Assembly (NCBI GenBank): GCA_910579675.1
Contig: CAJTUF010000005.1
Location: 1 to 64,000 of the forward strand
DNA from: an uncultured Muribaculaceae bacterium
GTDB lineage: Bacteria > Bacteroidota > Bacteroidia > Bacteroidales > Muribaculaceae
Length of the DNA stretch: 64,000 bases
Direction of reading: 5' to 3'
Below the pieces are notes generated by a model. The model had not been told where the DNA came from. It was given only the letters and a program-made list of their open reading frames with translations, and made no database searches. Positions within the stretch are counted from its first letter, which is position 1, and each line of letters starts with the position of its first letter. Of the stretch, positions 51,508 through 60,047 are shown in pieces. The translations under genes and the position numbers were made by a program.

Positions 51508-52176
51508 TTATTGGTCGGCGTCGCAGTTTTCGTCGTCCGAGGGGTTAAAATAGCGTATATTGTTGAGAGCGCGCATCAGATTGCAGGCTATGCGGCTCCA
51601 ATAATGTTCAAAATCCTCCTTGGCCGAAGTGAGAACGGATGAGATGTGCTCGGAGGGCACTTCCCTCACCGTCTCGATGAAGTTGTATAGACTCTGGAAT
51701 ATATCGGCCAATCCCTCGGCCACGGAGGCCGATATAGGAGTGTCGCTATATTTCATATCCTCTTCAAACACTTCGAGATATACATCGTCGGGGCCGAGGA
51801 GAGCCTCTATGGAGCTTCTCACCGAGTTGTAATACTCCTCGTCGAGCACGCTCTCTATGCCCCAGCCTTCGTGGTCGTCGGCTATGGTGTAGAGTTCGTC
51901 GGAGTCGGAGCAATCGTCGCAGTGACAGCAATCGTCGGCTTCATCGTCGCAGCAGTGGTCGTGGCCGCAGCCGCAGTGGCCGTCGTGGCTATCATCAGCC
52001 GACGCTTCCTCCTTGAGGTCGGTGGCCGATATATATAGCCGTGGTATATAGTTGAGCATCGAGGCAACGAGCTCGGCGCGGGAAGAGGGAGCGCGGTCCG
52101 ACCCTGCGGCCACTCCTTCGAGTGTGGAGCAAAATTCGTTGCAAAGCGCTATAAACGCCAATGAATTGGGTTGCAT
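51508..52176 (-). CDS. DUF5063 protein with His/Cys-rich insert
   Basis: 222 residues. The flanking parts (1-58 and about 105-210) are helical and fit DUF5063, for example SLAFIALCNEFCSTLEG, LDEEYYNSVRSSIEALLG and LADIFQSLYNFIETVREV. Between them, residues 60-95 hold eight Cys and five His amid Asp and Ser (GHCGCGHDHCCDDEADDCC in part). No known family member that I recall has this. The insert should bind zinc, copper or nickel. It sits between an outer membrane protein gene and the M18 gene. The function is unknown. Confidence 0.8.
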   Translation of the reverse strand: MQPNSLAFIALCNEFCSTLEGVAAGSDRAPSSRAELVASMLNYIPRLYISATDLKEEASADDSHDGHCGCGHDHCCDDEADDCCHCDDCSDSDELYTIADDHEGWGIESVLDEEYYNSVRSSIEALLGPDDVYLEVFEEDMKYSDTPISASVAEGLADIFQSLYNFIETVREVPSEHISSVLTSAKEDFEHYWSRIACNLMRALNNIRYFNPSDDENCDADQ

Positions 52177-52194
52177 AGTAGCAATGGGTTATGA

Positions 52195-52827
52195 TCAGAA
52201 GTAATAGGCCAGACGGACTGTCCACGCATTGGCGCGGCACGAGAAGTCGGTCAGCACCTTGGCCTTGGCCAGATAGGTCATGCCAAACGAGTAGCCTGCC
52301 TTCAGCTGCCAACGCTCCAATATCTCTGCACCGATGCCACATTCAAGGGCCACATCGCCGCCCGAGAAGTTCATGGCGTCGATCTTGGAGTGGCCGGCCA
52401 TGAACGAGAAGGTCGGTCCGCCATAGACCATAGGAGCCAGTTTCTCCTCAAATCCTCCGAGGCGGTGCCACTTGAGCTTTATATGGATGGGGATCGACAC
52501 CATGTGGAGATCCATATTCTCTGTGCCGTAGCCCTGCGAGGCCCACATCTCGCGCTCGCCCATATGGAGCTTGGAGCTGCGGAGCTGATAGAGCAAGCCC
52601 AGGTCGATGCCTATTCCGATGCCCGGAAACATCATCTCGCCTACTATGCCGGCGGCGGGGCCTACTTGCGAATCAATGGTAAAGAGATCCTGCTTGAATT
52701 TCAATGTGTTGAAATTGACCCCGGCTGAGGGGCCGTAACGAAACTGAGCGGCAGCCTCAGGGGCGCCGGAGAGAGAGGCCATCACCACTATGATGAAAGC
52801 CGTGAGGGAGGTAAGGATGCGTCTCAT
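52195..52827 (-). CDS. Outer membrane beta-barrel protein
   Basis: 210 residues with a signal peptide (about 1-28, ending AAAQ). It shows eight or so alternating beta strands: FRYGPSAGVNFNTLKF, GIGIDLGLLYQLRSSKL, LHMVSIPIHIKLKW, APMVYGGPTFSFMAGHSK, and the C-terminal WTVRLAYYF ending in Phe. It matches the OMP beta-brl/PorT-like family of Bacteroidetes. It is the first gene of a run of six down to the MATE exporter. Confidence 0.88.
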   Translation of the reverse strand: MRRILTSLTAFIIVVMASLSGAPEAAAQFRYGPSAGVNFNTLKFKQDLFTIDSQVGPAAGIVGEMMFPGIGIGIDLGLLYQLRSSKLHMGEREMWASQGYGTENMDLHMVSIPIHIKLKWHRLGGFEEKLAPMVYGGPTFSFMAGHSKIDAMNFSGGDVALECGIGAEILERWQLKAGYSFGMTYLAKAKVLTDFSCRANAWTVRLAYYF

Positions 52828-52852
52828 TTATTTCTTGCGGATGTTTGCGCTA

Positions 52853-52860
52853 CAAAGATA
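52853..52860 (-). promoter_or_regulatory. -7 box of the six-gene run
   Basis: TATCTTTG on the minus strand, matching TAnnTTTG, 26 nt before the ATG at 52827. Confidence 0.65.
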
Positions 52861-52925
52861 ATCATTAATTTGCCATGCCCGGCTATCTGCGGACTAAAAT
52901 ATGAAATGATCTCCTCCGGGCCGAC

Positions 52926-52971
52926 ATAATAAATCCGGTTGCTACTGGTGCGAAACCTGCAGCAACCGGAT
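52926..52971 (-). terminator. Terminator after lpxA
   Basis: ATCCGGTTGCT (52933-52943) and AGCAACCGGAT (52961-52971) form a perfect 11-bp stem. On the minus strand TTATTATG follows, so it is only moderately T-rich. Confidence 0.6.
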
Positions 52972-53004
52972 AAAAAACTATACGATACGGCTACAACCGG
53001 GAGC

Positions 53005-53799
53005 TTATTCGAGATCGCGCGGGATAGCCACGATCTTGAGGTTGCATCCACGGATATAGTCGATGATGGCTTCGCGCACACGCGAGGGCTTGAGGTCGGC
53101 TTCGATGCGCTTGAGGGCATTGAACACCGACGTGCCGGTCTGATAGATATGGCGGTAGGCCTTGGCTATGTCGTCGACTTCCTCGTCGGTGAAACCGCCC
53201 TTGCGGAGCACCACAGCGTTGACGCCGAAATACGAAGCAGGGTTATGGGCCATGATCACAAAGGGAGGCACATTGCCTGAGATGCGGCAACCACCCTTGA
53301 TAAGGGTCCAGGCGCCGAGAGTAGATTTCTCGTGGAGAATCACACCCGACGATAGGATCGAGCAAGTCCCTACGGAGGCATCGCCGGCTATCGTGACGCC
53401 ATTGCCGAGCACACAGTGGTCGGCCACCACGGTGTCATGGCCGATATGGGTCTCGGCCATGATGAAGCTTTCCGAGCCGATGCGGGTGCCACCCTCTGAG
53501 GTGATGCCGCGGTTGATGATCACATGCTCGCGGATCACATTCTTGTCGCCCACATAGCAATAGGTCTTGCAGCCGGTCCAACGGAAGTCCTGAGGGTCGG
53601 CTCCGATGATGGATCCCTGATAGATCTTGTTGTCACGTCCGATGCGGGTGCCGCGGATAATGCTCGTGTACGACATGATCTCTGTCCCGTCGCCTATCTC
53701 CACATCTGCGTCAATGAAAGCAAAGGGATGGATGGTGACATTGTCGCCTATCTTGGCCGACGGATCGACATGGGCGAGAGGTGAAATGTTGGTAGCCAT
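53005..53799 (-). CDS. lpxA: Acyl-ACP:UDP-GlcNAc O-acyltransferase (LpxA family)
   Basis: 264 residues. Left-handed beta-helix hexapeptide repeats (about 5-185; IGDNVTIHPFAFID and GSIIGADPQDFRWTG) precede a helical C-terminus. H121 in THIGHD stands for the E. coli LpxA catalytic His125, and GNVPPFVIMAHNPASYFGVNAV is the usual block before the helices. It starts lipid A synthesis by adding an acyl chain to UDP-GlcNAc. The lpxC/fabZ and lpxD genes it normally accompanies are not here; it follows the RND efflux operon by 25 bp, so it may be a second copy. Confidence 0.88.
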   Translation of the reverse strand: MATNISPLAHVDPSAKIGDNVTIHPFAFIDADVEIGDGTEIMSYTSIIRGTRIGRDNKIYQGSIIGADPQDFRWTGCKTYCYVGDKNVIREHVIINRGITSEGGTRIGSESFIMAETHIGHDTVVADHCVLGNGVTIAGDASVGTCSILSSGVILHEKSTLGAWTLIKGGCRISGNVPPFVIMAHNPASYFGVNAVVLRKGGFTDEEVDDIAKAYRHIYQTGTSVFNALKRIEADLKPSRVREAIIDYIRGCNLKIVAIPRDLE

Positions 53800-53824
53800 G
53801 GTAGTGTATGGATTAAAGGTTGTG

Positions 53825-55213
53825 TCAACGGCCGCCGCCGAGGCTCTGGTAGAGATTGATCAGGGCGCGGCTGCGGGTCAGGTCGCATGAAAGGGCGCCC
53901 ATCTGGGCTCCGAGCAGATTTTGCTGGGCGGTGAGCACTTCAAGATAGGTCGTGTTGTAACCACCGAGCTTCAGGAGGGTCTGGGTGATATCGACACTCT
54001 GCTCGAGTTTCTCAACCTGCTCTTTGAGATATTCGCTCTTCTGAGTGGCCTTGGCATAGGTGGTCATAGCGTTGCTCACCTCGCCCGAAGCCGAGAGGAG
54101 GGTATTCTCGAAGGTGTTCATTGCCTGTTCCTGACGTGCCTTGGCTGCCTTGAGGTTGGCTATGTTCTGTCCGCGCGAGAAGAGGGGTGCGCTGAGCTGT
54201 CCGGCCAGCTGGATAAACCATTTGCCGGGGTTGACTATCGCCGAGCCGAGGAGGTTGGTGAAACCGCCGTTCGATGAGATGGAGAGCGAGGGGTAGAACG
54301 CCGCACGGGCGCCTGCGGTGGTGTAGTAGGCTGCGGCGAGCGAATACTCGGCTGCCCGCACGTCGGGGCGCGATGCTAGCTCGCGCATAGGTATGGCCTC
54401 GCGGGCAAGAGAGGGCACTTCAAGCACAGGCTGCTCGCCGGTTACCCACTCGCGGGGCTCCACGGCCAACAGGAGGCTCATGGTATTGTTGAGCTCATGA
54501 AGCTGCACCTCGGTGTCAGTGATAGAAGCAAGGATGCTCATATACTGAGCCTGGCTCTGCACCACGGCTGCCTCGGTTGCGGCGCCGGCTGTCTTCAGAT
54601 CCTTCATGGTCTGCACAGTCTCGGCCCACATCTCGGAGGTGGCGCGCTGGAGAGAGAGGGTGCGCTGCATGGTGGCTATCGCATAATAGGTGTTGGCCAC
54701 GGCGGCTATGATCTGCGAGCGGGCGGCCTGCTCATATTCGCGGCTCATCTGATACGATGCGCCTGCCTGACGCTTGCGGTTGAGTGTCTTGCCGAAGATG
54801 TCGATCTCCCAGCTCACAGCCATAGGTATCTGGTAGGTCCAGGTCATGGGGCTATGGTCGTAGGAGGCTCCCGCTCCGTTGGGCGCGAGGGCCACCGACG
54901 GGAGATAGCTCAGCTTGGCTCCGAGAAGCTGGGCGTGGGCTATGTCGACATTGAGCTTGGCATTGGCCAGATCTTTGTTGTTGTCGAGCGCCTGATAGAT
55001 CAGATCGACAAGCACGGGATCGGTAAACACCTCCTGCCAGCGAAGGTTGCCGAAAGCGGCTGAATCGGCCTCGGCATCGCGGGCCTTGACATACTCCTCG
55101 GTAAGTGCCGTGTCGGTGGGCATCTTGAACTTGGAGTAGATATTGCAGCTCCCCAGGGTGGTGGCCGCAAGGGCGGCCACCACAGGGAGGATGATATATT
55201 TACGCATTGTCAT
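53825..55213 (-). CDS. RND efflux outer membrane factor, lipoprotein (NodT/OprM-like)
   Basis: 462 residues from the ATG at 55213; the ATG at 55207 is equally possible. The lipobox ends TLGSC. Two OEP repeats follow: LRWQEVFTDPVLVDLIYQALDNN, and RPDVRAAEYSLAAAYYTTAGARAAFYPSLSI, read in part. The family ends with ALINLYQSLGGG. It forms the trimeric exit duct in the outer membrane for the RND pump encoded just upstream (16 bp gap). Confidence 0.93.
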   Translation of the reverse strand: MTMRKYIILPVVAALAATTLGSCNIYSKFKMPTDTALTEEYVKARDAEADSAAFGNLRWQEVFTDPVLVDLIYQALDNNKDLANAKLNVDIAHAQLLGAKLSYLPSVALAPNGAGASYDHSPMTWTYQIPMAVSWEIDIFGKTLNRKRQAGASYQMSREYEQAARSQIIAAVANTYYAIATMQRTLSLQRATSEMWAETVQTMKDLKTAGAATEAAVVQSQAQYMSILASITDTEVQLHELNNTMSLLLAVEPREWVTGEQPVLEVPSLAREAIPMRELASRPDVRAAEYSLAAAYYTTAGARAAFYPSLSISSNGGFTNLLGSAIVNPGKWFIQLAGQLSAPLFSRGQNIANLKAAKARQEQAMNTFENTLLSASGEVSNAMTTYAKATQKSEYLKEQVEKLEQSVDITQTLLKLGGYNTTYLEVLTAQQNLLGAQMGALSCDLTRSRALINLYQSLGGGR

Positions 55214-55229
55214 TGATTTCGGGAGATGA

Positions 55230-58200
55230 TTAACGTGAGTATTGCTCGATTTCGCTCTCGATGCCTTCATTGTCGGTATCCTCCCACTTGATCGGGGTGA
55301 TCTTCTCCTGAAGGAACTGGAACACCACGAAGAGGGCCGGAACGACGAAAATCTGGCATATCATGCCGATAAGCATACCGCCTACCGAGCCGGCGCCGAG
55401 GGCGCGGTTGCCGTTGGCACCCACACCGTGGGCAAACATCATGGGGAGCAGACCGATGATAAGGGCCAGAGAGGTCATGAGGATCGGGCGCAGACGGGCC
55501 ACGGCGCCATTGACTGCGGCGTTGTAGATCGACATGCCGGTCTTGCGGCGTTCGAGCGCAAACTCCACAATAAGGATGGCATTCTTGGCCAGAAGACCGA
55601 TAAGCATGATCAGTGCGATCTGCAGATAGATCGAGTTGGCGATATCGCCGATGCGGGCGAAGATGAAGGTGCCCATGAGACCAAACGGTATCGAAAGGAT
55701 CACGGCGAAGGGGAGCGAATAGCTCTCATACTGGGCGGAGAGGAGCAGATAGACGAAGAGCAGGCACAGGCCGAAGATCACGGCGGTGGTGGAGCCGGAA
55801 CCCGACGAGGCTTCCTCGCGGGTCATACCCGCATACTCATAGCCATAGCCGGTGGGAAGGCTCTGGGCGGCCACACGCTCCACGGCGGCAAGGGCGTCGC
55901 CCGACGAATAGCCGGGGGCGGGCTGACCGCTCACCGAAATGCTCTGGAACATATTGAAGCGGTTGAGAAGGTCAGGACCGTAGACGCGCTTCAGAGTGAC
56001 GAAGTTGGAGATCGAAGCCATTTCGGAGCCGTTGCGCACCTTGATGCTGTTGAGGGTCTCGGGGCTTACGCGGGCATCGGGCGAAGCCTGCATCATCACG
56101 CGGTAGAGCTTACCGAAACGGTTGAAGTTTGACACATACATACCGCCGTAGTAGCCCTGGAGGGTCGAGAGTATGGTCTGGGGGCTCAGACCGGCCTGCT
56201 TGGCCTTGGCTGCGTCGATGTCGACCAGATACTGGGGGAAGCTGGGGTTGAAGGTGGTGTAGGCCATCTGGATCTCGGGCTGCTGGTTGAGTGCGCCGAG
56301 GAAGCCCTGTACCACTGCAAAGAAGTCGTTGATGTCGCCGCCTGTCTTATCCTGCATCTTGAGCTCGAAACCGTTGGTCACGGAGTAGCCCGAAATCATG
56401 GGCGGTGCGAAGATCATCACGCGGCCATCCTTGATCAGCTGCCCGGTGAGGCCGTAGAGCTGCTGGATTATGGCGTCGGAGCTCTGCGAGGCATCGCGCT
56501 CGCTCCAGTTCTTGAGCTTGACAATGAAGGTGCCGTAGGTGGCGCCCTGACCGGCAAGGAACGAGTAGCCGTCGATCATCATGCGCATATCCACGCCGGG
56601 CACGGAACCGATGATGGAGTCGAGCTTGGCGAGGGTCTCGCCGGTGCGTTCCTGCGACGAGCCGGGAGGCATGTCGAGCATACAGAATATTGTGCCGGTA
56701 TCCTCGTTGGGCACGAGGGTCGACGGGGTGGTGTTCATGAGCCAGTAGAGAACGCCACATGAGATGGCCACTAAAATGAAGGCGGTGACTTTGTGGCGGG
56801 TGAGCAGGGCCACACCCTTGCGGTAGCCGCCGAGCATCTTCTCGTAGGCTGCTTCAAATGCCTTGTGGAAGCGCTTGCCGAAAAGGCCCATGAGGGTAAC
56901 AACACCAAAGGCGAGAGCTATCAGGCCCTTGATAGTATCGGCGAAGCTGAACCAGCCCATTACCATCAGAGTGATGGTCACGGCAAGGAGAATAAGAGTG
57001 ATCAGGGGGTGGAAGTTCATGCGCAGGCGGCCGAAGTAGCGCTTCTTGACAGTAGCGGCGGCCTCGCCATAGGCTGCACCCATGCGCTCCTTGAGGGAAG
57101 GGTCATGGCCGTCGGCTGTGTGGGGCTTGAGGAACACGGCACAAAGCGCGGGCGAGAGGGTAAGAGCGTTGACGGCCGAGAAACCGATCGCCATCGCCAT
57201 GGTCAGACCAAACTGCTGATAGAACACACCCGAGGTTCCGGGCATGAACGACACGGGGATAAACACGAGCATCATGACGAGGGTGATCGACACAATAGCG
57301 CCGCCGATCTCGTTCATGGCGTCGATAGATGCCTTGCGGGCGCTCTTATAGCCAACATCGAGCTTGGCATGGACCGCCTCGACCACCACAATCGCATCAT
57401 CGACCACAATCGCGATGGCAAGCACGAGAGCCGACAGAGTGATGAGGTTGACCGAAAAGCCGATCATCTTCATACCGAAGAAGGTACCCACAAGAGCCAC
57501 AGGGATGGCGATAGCCGGGATGATGGTGGAGCGGAAGTCCTGAAGGAAGATATAGGTCACGAGGAACACCAGGATGAACGCCTCAAGGAGGGTCTGGAGC
57601 ACGTGGTGGATCGACGCATAGAGGAAGTCGTTGTTGTTCATCGGGATGGCGATGGCAAGACCATCGGGAAGATCTTTCTTCGCATCATCGACAAATTTGA
57701 GCACATCGTTGATGATCTGGGTAGCGTTGGAGCCGGCGGTCTGGAACACGATGGCATTGACGCCGGTCTTGCCGTTGAGCTTGCCATGGAAGCCGTAGGT
57801 CACACGGCCAAGCTCGATATCGGCTACATCCTTGAGGCGGAGCACCTCACCGTTGGAAGTGGCGCGCACCACGATATCTTCAAATTCCTCGGGCTGTACA
57901 AGGCGGCCCTTATACTTCATGCTGTACTGGAAGGTCTGGTTGCCCTGCTCGCCGAATGCACCGGGGGCGGCCTCGATGTTCTGCTCGGCAAGGGCTGCCG
58001 AGATATCGGTGGGCATGAGGTTGTACTGAGCCATGATATCGGGTTTGAGCCAGATACGCATGGAGTAGTCGGCGCCCATCACCATCACATCGCCCACACC
58101 CGATATACGCTGCATCGGGGGCACGATGTTGATCTTCATGTAGTTTTCAACGAAGGTCTCGGGATAGTTGCCGCTCTCGTCGTAGAGAGCCACGGCCACG

Positions 58201-58613
58201 AGCATGGAGGTCTGACGCTTCTGGGTCAGCACACCAACGCGGGTAACCTCAGCGGGAAGGAGGCTCTGGGCTTTGGCCACACGGTTCTGCACATCGACGG
58301 CAGCCATGTCGGGGTCGAAGCCCTGCTCAAAGTAAACATTGATGGTAGCCGAACCGGTGTTGGTGGCGGTCGACTCCATGTAGGTCATGCCTTCGGCACC
58401 GTTGATCGACTCTTCAAGAGGGGCGATAACGGAGTTGAGCACAGCCTGGGCATTGGCACCCTGATAAGTGGTGGTCACCGAGATGGTAGGGGGCGCAATG
58501 TCCGGAAACTGGGTAACGGGCAGCGAGGTGAGGCCGATAAGACCCAGCAGGACTATGAATATTGATATAACCGTCGAGAGTACCGGGCGGTTAATAAATG
58601 TATCGAGTTTCAT
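55230..58613 (-). CDS. RND multidrug efflux permease (HAE1/AcrB family) with insertion
   Basis: 1127 residues, longer than AcrB (1049). It has family hallmarks: FINRPVLSTVISIFIVLLG at the start, FPDIAPPTISV, D405-D406 of the proton relay in TM4 (AIVVDDAIVVVE), GTSGVFYQQFG, and the C-terminal IMLIGLLAKNAILIVEFA. Between FLKP (497) and GYRKG (about 600) there are some 65 extra residues with two additional hydrophobic segments (about 536-556 and 561-577). This might add a transmembrane hairpin between the two halves. It is the middle gene of the adaptor-permease-outer membrane factor operon. Confidence 0.95.
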   Translation of the reverse strand: MKLDTFINRPVLSTVISIFIVLLGLIGLTSLPVTQFPDIAPPTISVTTTYQGANAQAVLNSVIAPLEESINGAEGMTYMESTATNTGSATINVYFEQGFDPDMAAVDVQNRVAKAQSLLPAEVTRVGVLTQKRQTSMLVAVALYDESGNYPETFVENYMKINIVPPMQRISGVGDVMVMGADYSMRIWLKPDIMAQYNLMPTDISAALAEQNIEAAPGAFGEQGNQTFQYSMKYKGRLVQPEEFEDIVVRATSNGEVLRLKDVADIELGRVTYGFHGKLNGKTGVNAIVFQTAGSNATQIINDVLKFVDDAKKDLPDGLAIAIPMNNNDFLYASIHHVLQTLLEAFILVFLVTYIFLQDFRSTIIPAIAIPVALVGTFFGMKMIGFSVNLITLSALVLAIAIVVDDAIVVVEAVHAKLDVGYKSARKASIDAMNEIGGAIVSITLVMMLVFIPVSFMPGTSGVFYQQFGLTMAMAIGFSAVNALTLSPALCAVFLKPHTADGHDPSLKERMGAAYGEAAATVKKRYFGRLRMNFHPLITLILLAVTITLMVMGWFSFADTIKGLIALAFGVVTLMGLFGKRFHKAFEAAYEKMLGGYRKGVALLTRHKVTAFILVAISCGVLYWLMNTTPSTLVPNEDTGTIFCMLDMPPGSSQERTGETLAKLDSIIGSVPGVDMRMMIDGYSFLAGQGATYGTFIVKLKNWSERDASQSSDAIIQQLYGLTGQLIKDGRVMIFAPPMISGYSVTNGFELKMQDKTGGDINDFFAVVQGFLGALNQQPEIQMAYTTFNPSFPQYLVDIDAAKAKQAGLSPQTILSTLQGYYGGMYVSNFNRFGKLYRVMMQASPDARVSPETLNSIKVRNGSEMASISNFVTLKRVYGPDLLNRFNMFQSISVSGQPAPGYSSGDALAAVERVAAQSLPTGYGYEYAGMTREEASSGSGSTTAVIFGLCLLFVYLLLSAQYESYSLPFAVILSIPFGLMGTFIFARIGDIANSIYLQIALIMLIGLLAKNAILIVEFALERRKTGMSIYNAAVNGAVARLRPILMTSLALIIGLLPMMFAHGVGANGNRALGAGSVGGMLIGMICQIFVVPALFVVFQFLQEKITPIKWEDTDNEGIESEIEQYSR

Positions 58614-58664
58614 TCTCTATGATAGTGAGATAATGATTGGGGAGGGTGAGAGTGGATGATGGGG

Positions 58665-59852
58665 TTACTTCTGAGCCTCGGCTGCGGGGGCTGCGGCCTC
58701 GGCGGGAGCGGCTGAGCCTTCCACAGGGTTGATCATCATACCGGGGCGCACGCTCTGAGTACCTACACCCTCCACCACGATGCGCTGGCCGGGCTTGAGG
58801 CCTTCGTTTACCACAAAAGTCCTGCCGTCGCTCACTGCGGTGACGGTGACGGGGGTAGAAACGAGCTTGTTGGAGTCATTGACCACATAAACGAAGCGGC
58901 GGTCCTGAAGCTCATAGGTGGCTTTCTGAGGGATCACGAGCACATTGCTCTCATTTTCGGGAATCACCACCATACCGGTCGAACCGGAGCGGAGAAGACC
59001 ATTGGTATTGTCGAAGAGAGCGCGCACAGATGATGCGCCGGTAGCGGGGTCGATCACACCGCTCACGGTAGCCACTTTACCGGGAAGGGGATACATCGAG
59101 CCGTCGGCAAGACGCAGGCGCACCTCGGGCATAGAGGCGATTGCACCATTGACTGTCTCCTCGCCACCCTTGGCGAGATTGAGGAGATCGCGCTCGGCGA
59201 GCGAGAAGTAGGCATAAACCTGCGAGTTGTCGCTCACAGTGGTCAGCGGCTGGGCCGACGAGGGGGAGGCAAGCGAGCCCTCGCGCTGAGGGATGGAGCC
59301 AACTACGCCGTCGGAAGGTGAGGTCACTACGGTGTAGCCCAGATTCTTGCGTGCGGTGACAAGGCCCGACTGAGCCTGGGCGAGGGCTGCCTTGGCCTGG
59401 GCGAGATTGTCCTGTGCGGTCTGGTAATCGAAGTCGGAGATGATATTCTTTTCAAAAAGCTGACGCTTGGTGTCGGCTGTGCGCTGGGCGGTGGCCACAG
59501 CTGTAGTGGCTGAGTTGACAGCGGCCTGAGCCTGATCAACTGCTGCCTGGAAGGTCACCTGGTCGATAGTGAAGAGGGGCTGGCCTTTGCGCACATGCTG
59601 ACCCTCGTCGACATGGACTTTGGTAATGAATCCTGTCACCTGCGGACGGATAGCGATATCGGTCTTACCCTTGATCTGGGCGGGAAACGAAATCTCTGAT
59701 TCCGACGATGAGGGAGAAAGAGTGATGACTGCGAGCGAGGGGGTCTGCTGCTGCATGCCCGACTGGGACTTGTCGGAGCAGGACGACGCCAGGATCATCA
59801 GCGTGCCGGCCGCGAAGGCTCCGGCTGATCTGAGAAAATTGCTTTGGATCAT
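58665..59852 (-). CDS. RND efflux periplasmic adaptor, lipoprotein
   Basis: 395 residues with a lipobox ending MILASSC (C25). The membrane fusion protein domains run in order: barrel-sandwich half (IAIRPQVTGFITKVHVDEGQHVRKGQPLF), alpha-hairpin (about 100-165, Ala/Gln-rich), second half (YTVVTSPSDGVVG), beta-barrel and membrane-proximal parts. The tail is Ala/Pro-rich. It links permease and outer membrane factor. First gene of the operon, 51 bp before the permease gene. Confidence 0.94.
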   Translation of the reverse strand: MIQSNFLRSAGAFAAGTLMILASSCSDKSQSGMQQQTPSLAVITLSPSSSESEISFPAQIKGKTDIAIRPQVTGFITKVHVDEGQHVRKGQPLFTIDQVTFQAAVDQAQAAVNSATTAVATAQRTADTKRQLFEKNIISDFDYQTAQDNLAQAKAALAQAQSGLVTARKNLGYTVVTSPSDGVVGSIPQREGSLASPSSAQPLTTVSDNSQVYAYFSLAERDLLNLAKGGEETVNGAIASMPEVRLRLADGSMYPLPGKVATVSGVIDPATGASSVRALFDNTNGLLRSGSTGMVVIPENESNVLVIPQKATYELQDRRFVYVVNDSNKLVSTPVTVTAVSDGRTFVVNEGLKPGQRIVVEGVGTQSVRPGMMINPVEGSAAPAEAAAPAAEAQK

Positions 59853-59946
59853 TGGTGACTTTTATTGTTGAAATACCTGTTGATTCTTATGATAACGATT
59901 GGGGCAACAGGGCGCTGTTTCGCTCCCGGCTCCACTAAATCGGGTG

Positions 59947-59954
59947 CAAAATTA
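59947..59954 (-). promoter_or_regulatory. -7 box of the RND operon
   Basis: TAATTTTG on the minus strand, about 95 nt before the adaptor ATG. No convincing -33 element. GC-poor inverted stretches surround it, but no operator is recognisable. Confidence 0.55.
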
Positions 59955-60047
59955 CTAAAATTTAGCGGTTTTAGCTCCGTAGCAATCTATAAAAGTTCCA
60001 AAAATCACCAAAAACGCCCTCATTATTCGACTTTTTGACCAACGCCA

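Noticed and set aside
56793..58565. 590-residue plus-strand frame opposite the RND permease
   Set aside because: Composition (His, Gly, Asp-rich) is that of antisense reading of a GC-rich gene; no motifs.
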